A stretch of DNA of 64,000 bases from Taeniopygia guttata. Its lineage: Eukaryota; Chordata; Aves; Passeriformes; Estrildidae. Under the pieces are notes generated by a model. It searched no databases. It saw only the letters and a program-made list of their open reading frames with translations, and was not told the origin of the DNA. This document shows positions 63,836 to 64,000 of the stretch, piece after piece (the stretch's first letter is position 1; each line of letters begins with the position of its first letter). The DNA is taken from NCBI RefSeq assembly GCF_048771995.1, contig NC_133026.1, forward strand, positions 60,823,001-60,887,000, in the 5' to 3' direction. The position numbers and the translations under genes are program-made.

Positions 63836-64000
63836 CAAACAGACTGTAAAAGTCCTTTTAGGGTTGATGCTATGCTGTTAGCCTGCTCTGATCCTGTTCT
63901 TCATTTGCTCATGGGTATATTCTGTCACTTAAAACTGGCCTTGCACTAGCTCCCAGTCTAAGTATAGAAAACCACACCAGACCCCTCAAAAAGAACACAG

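Larger units (their letters stand above)
54023..64000. other. Intergenic DNA downstream of the OVALY-like gene
   Basis: The first 680 bp are 3' UTR. After about 54.7 kb I see no serpin exon on either strand up to the window end. The rest holds AT-rich unique DNA (54.8-56.3 kb), GC-richer unclassified sequence (56.3-59.3 kb), a probable LTR fossil, CR1 pieces and copy 2 of the dispersed repeat. A TATA-like string at 57771-57779 and an AATAAA at 57841 could belong to another old LTR, but its edges are unclear. Confidence 0.6.

Noticed and set aside
1-64000. Search for SERPINB5, ovalbumin itself, tRNA genes, CRISPR arrays and SINEs
   Set aside because: None could be supported from the sequence. 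The only serpin material is the four genes and one relic listed.

Overview
The window is vertebrate nuclear DNA, almost certainly from a bird. It holds spliced clade-B (ov-) serpin genes with typical vertebrate splice sites. It also holds CR1 LINE fragments and avian-type LTR remnants, and two of the genes belong to the ovalbumin subfamily (SERPINB14 group) that is characteristic of birds. An LTR in the first gene resembles passerine types, but I cannot place the species from sequence alone.

All four intact genes lie on the + strand in one tandem cluster. Each has the same layout: seven coding exons, with five of the seven exon lengths constant or nearly so. (1) 7372-12558 is SERPINB12-like, with a long CD loop and an Arg-Ser scissile bond. 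(2) 15861-16091 is a decayed last exon of a further serpin. (3) 25673-29405 is an ov-serpin of uncertain orthology with a Leu-Cys, cysteine-rich reactive loop. (4) 35202-40775 is the ovalbumin-related X gene (OVALX, SERPINB14C). (5) 49520-54022 is the ovalbumin-related Y gene (OVALY, SERPINB14B). The order SERPINB12, then X, then Y agrees with the known chicken cluster. Ovalbumin itself (SERPINB14) is not in the window and is expected beyond the right edge.

X and Y carry TATA boxes and short non-coding leader exons like chicken ovalbumin. Homologous blocks upstream, in intron 3 and in the 3' UTR show that they arose by tandem duplication. Their exon 7 with its introns, and most of exon 8, are nearly identical, while exons 3-6 have diverged, which suggests gene conversion. 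Within the shared part of exon 8 the differences cluster in the reactive-centre loop. The X-like gene has lost the ancestral stop and gained seven residues.

The remaining sequence is AT-rich intergenic and intronic DNA. It contains CR1 fragments (12.8, 42.5-43.2, 44.3-44.9, 61.3-61.5 and 62.0-62.3 kb), probable LTR fossils (8.4-8.85 and about 59.3-60.5 kb) and a roughly 0.7-kb repeat present at 45.5 and 63.1 kb. There is also a recent 86-bp tandem duplication and several A/C-rich simple tracts. I found no tRNA, rRNA, CRISPR or prokaryotic features.
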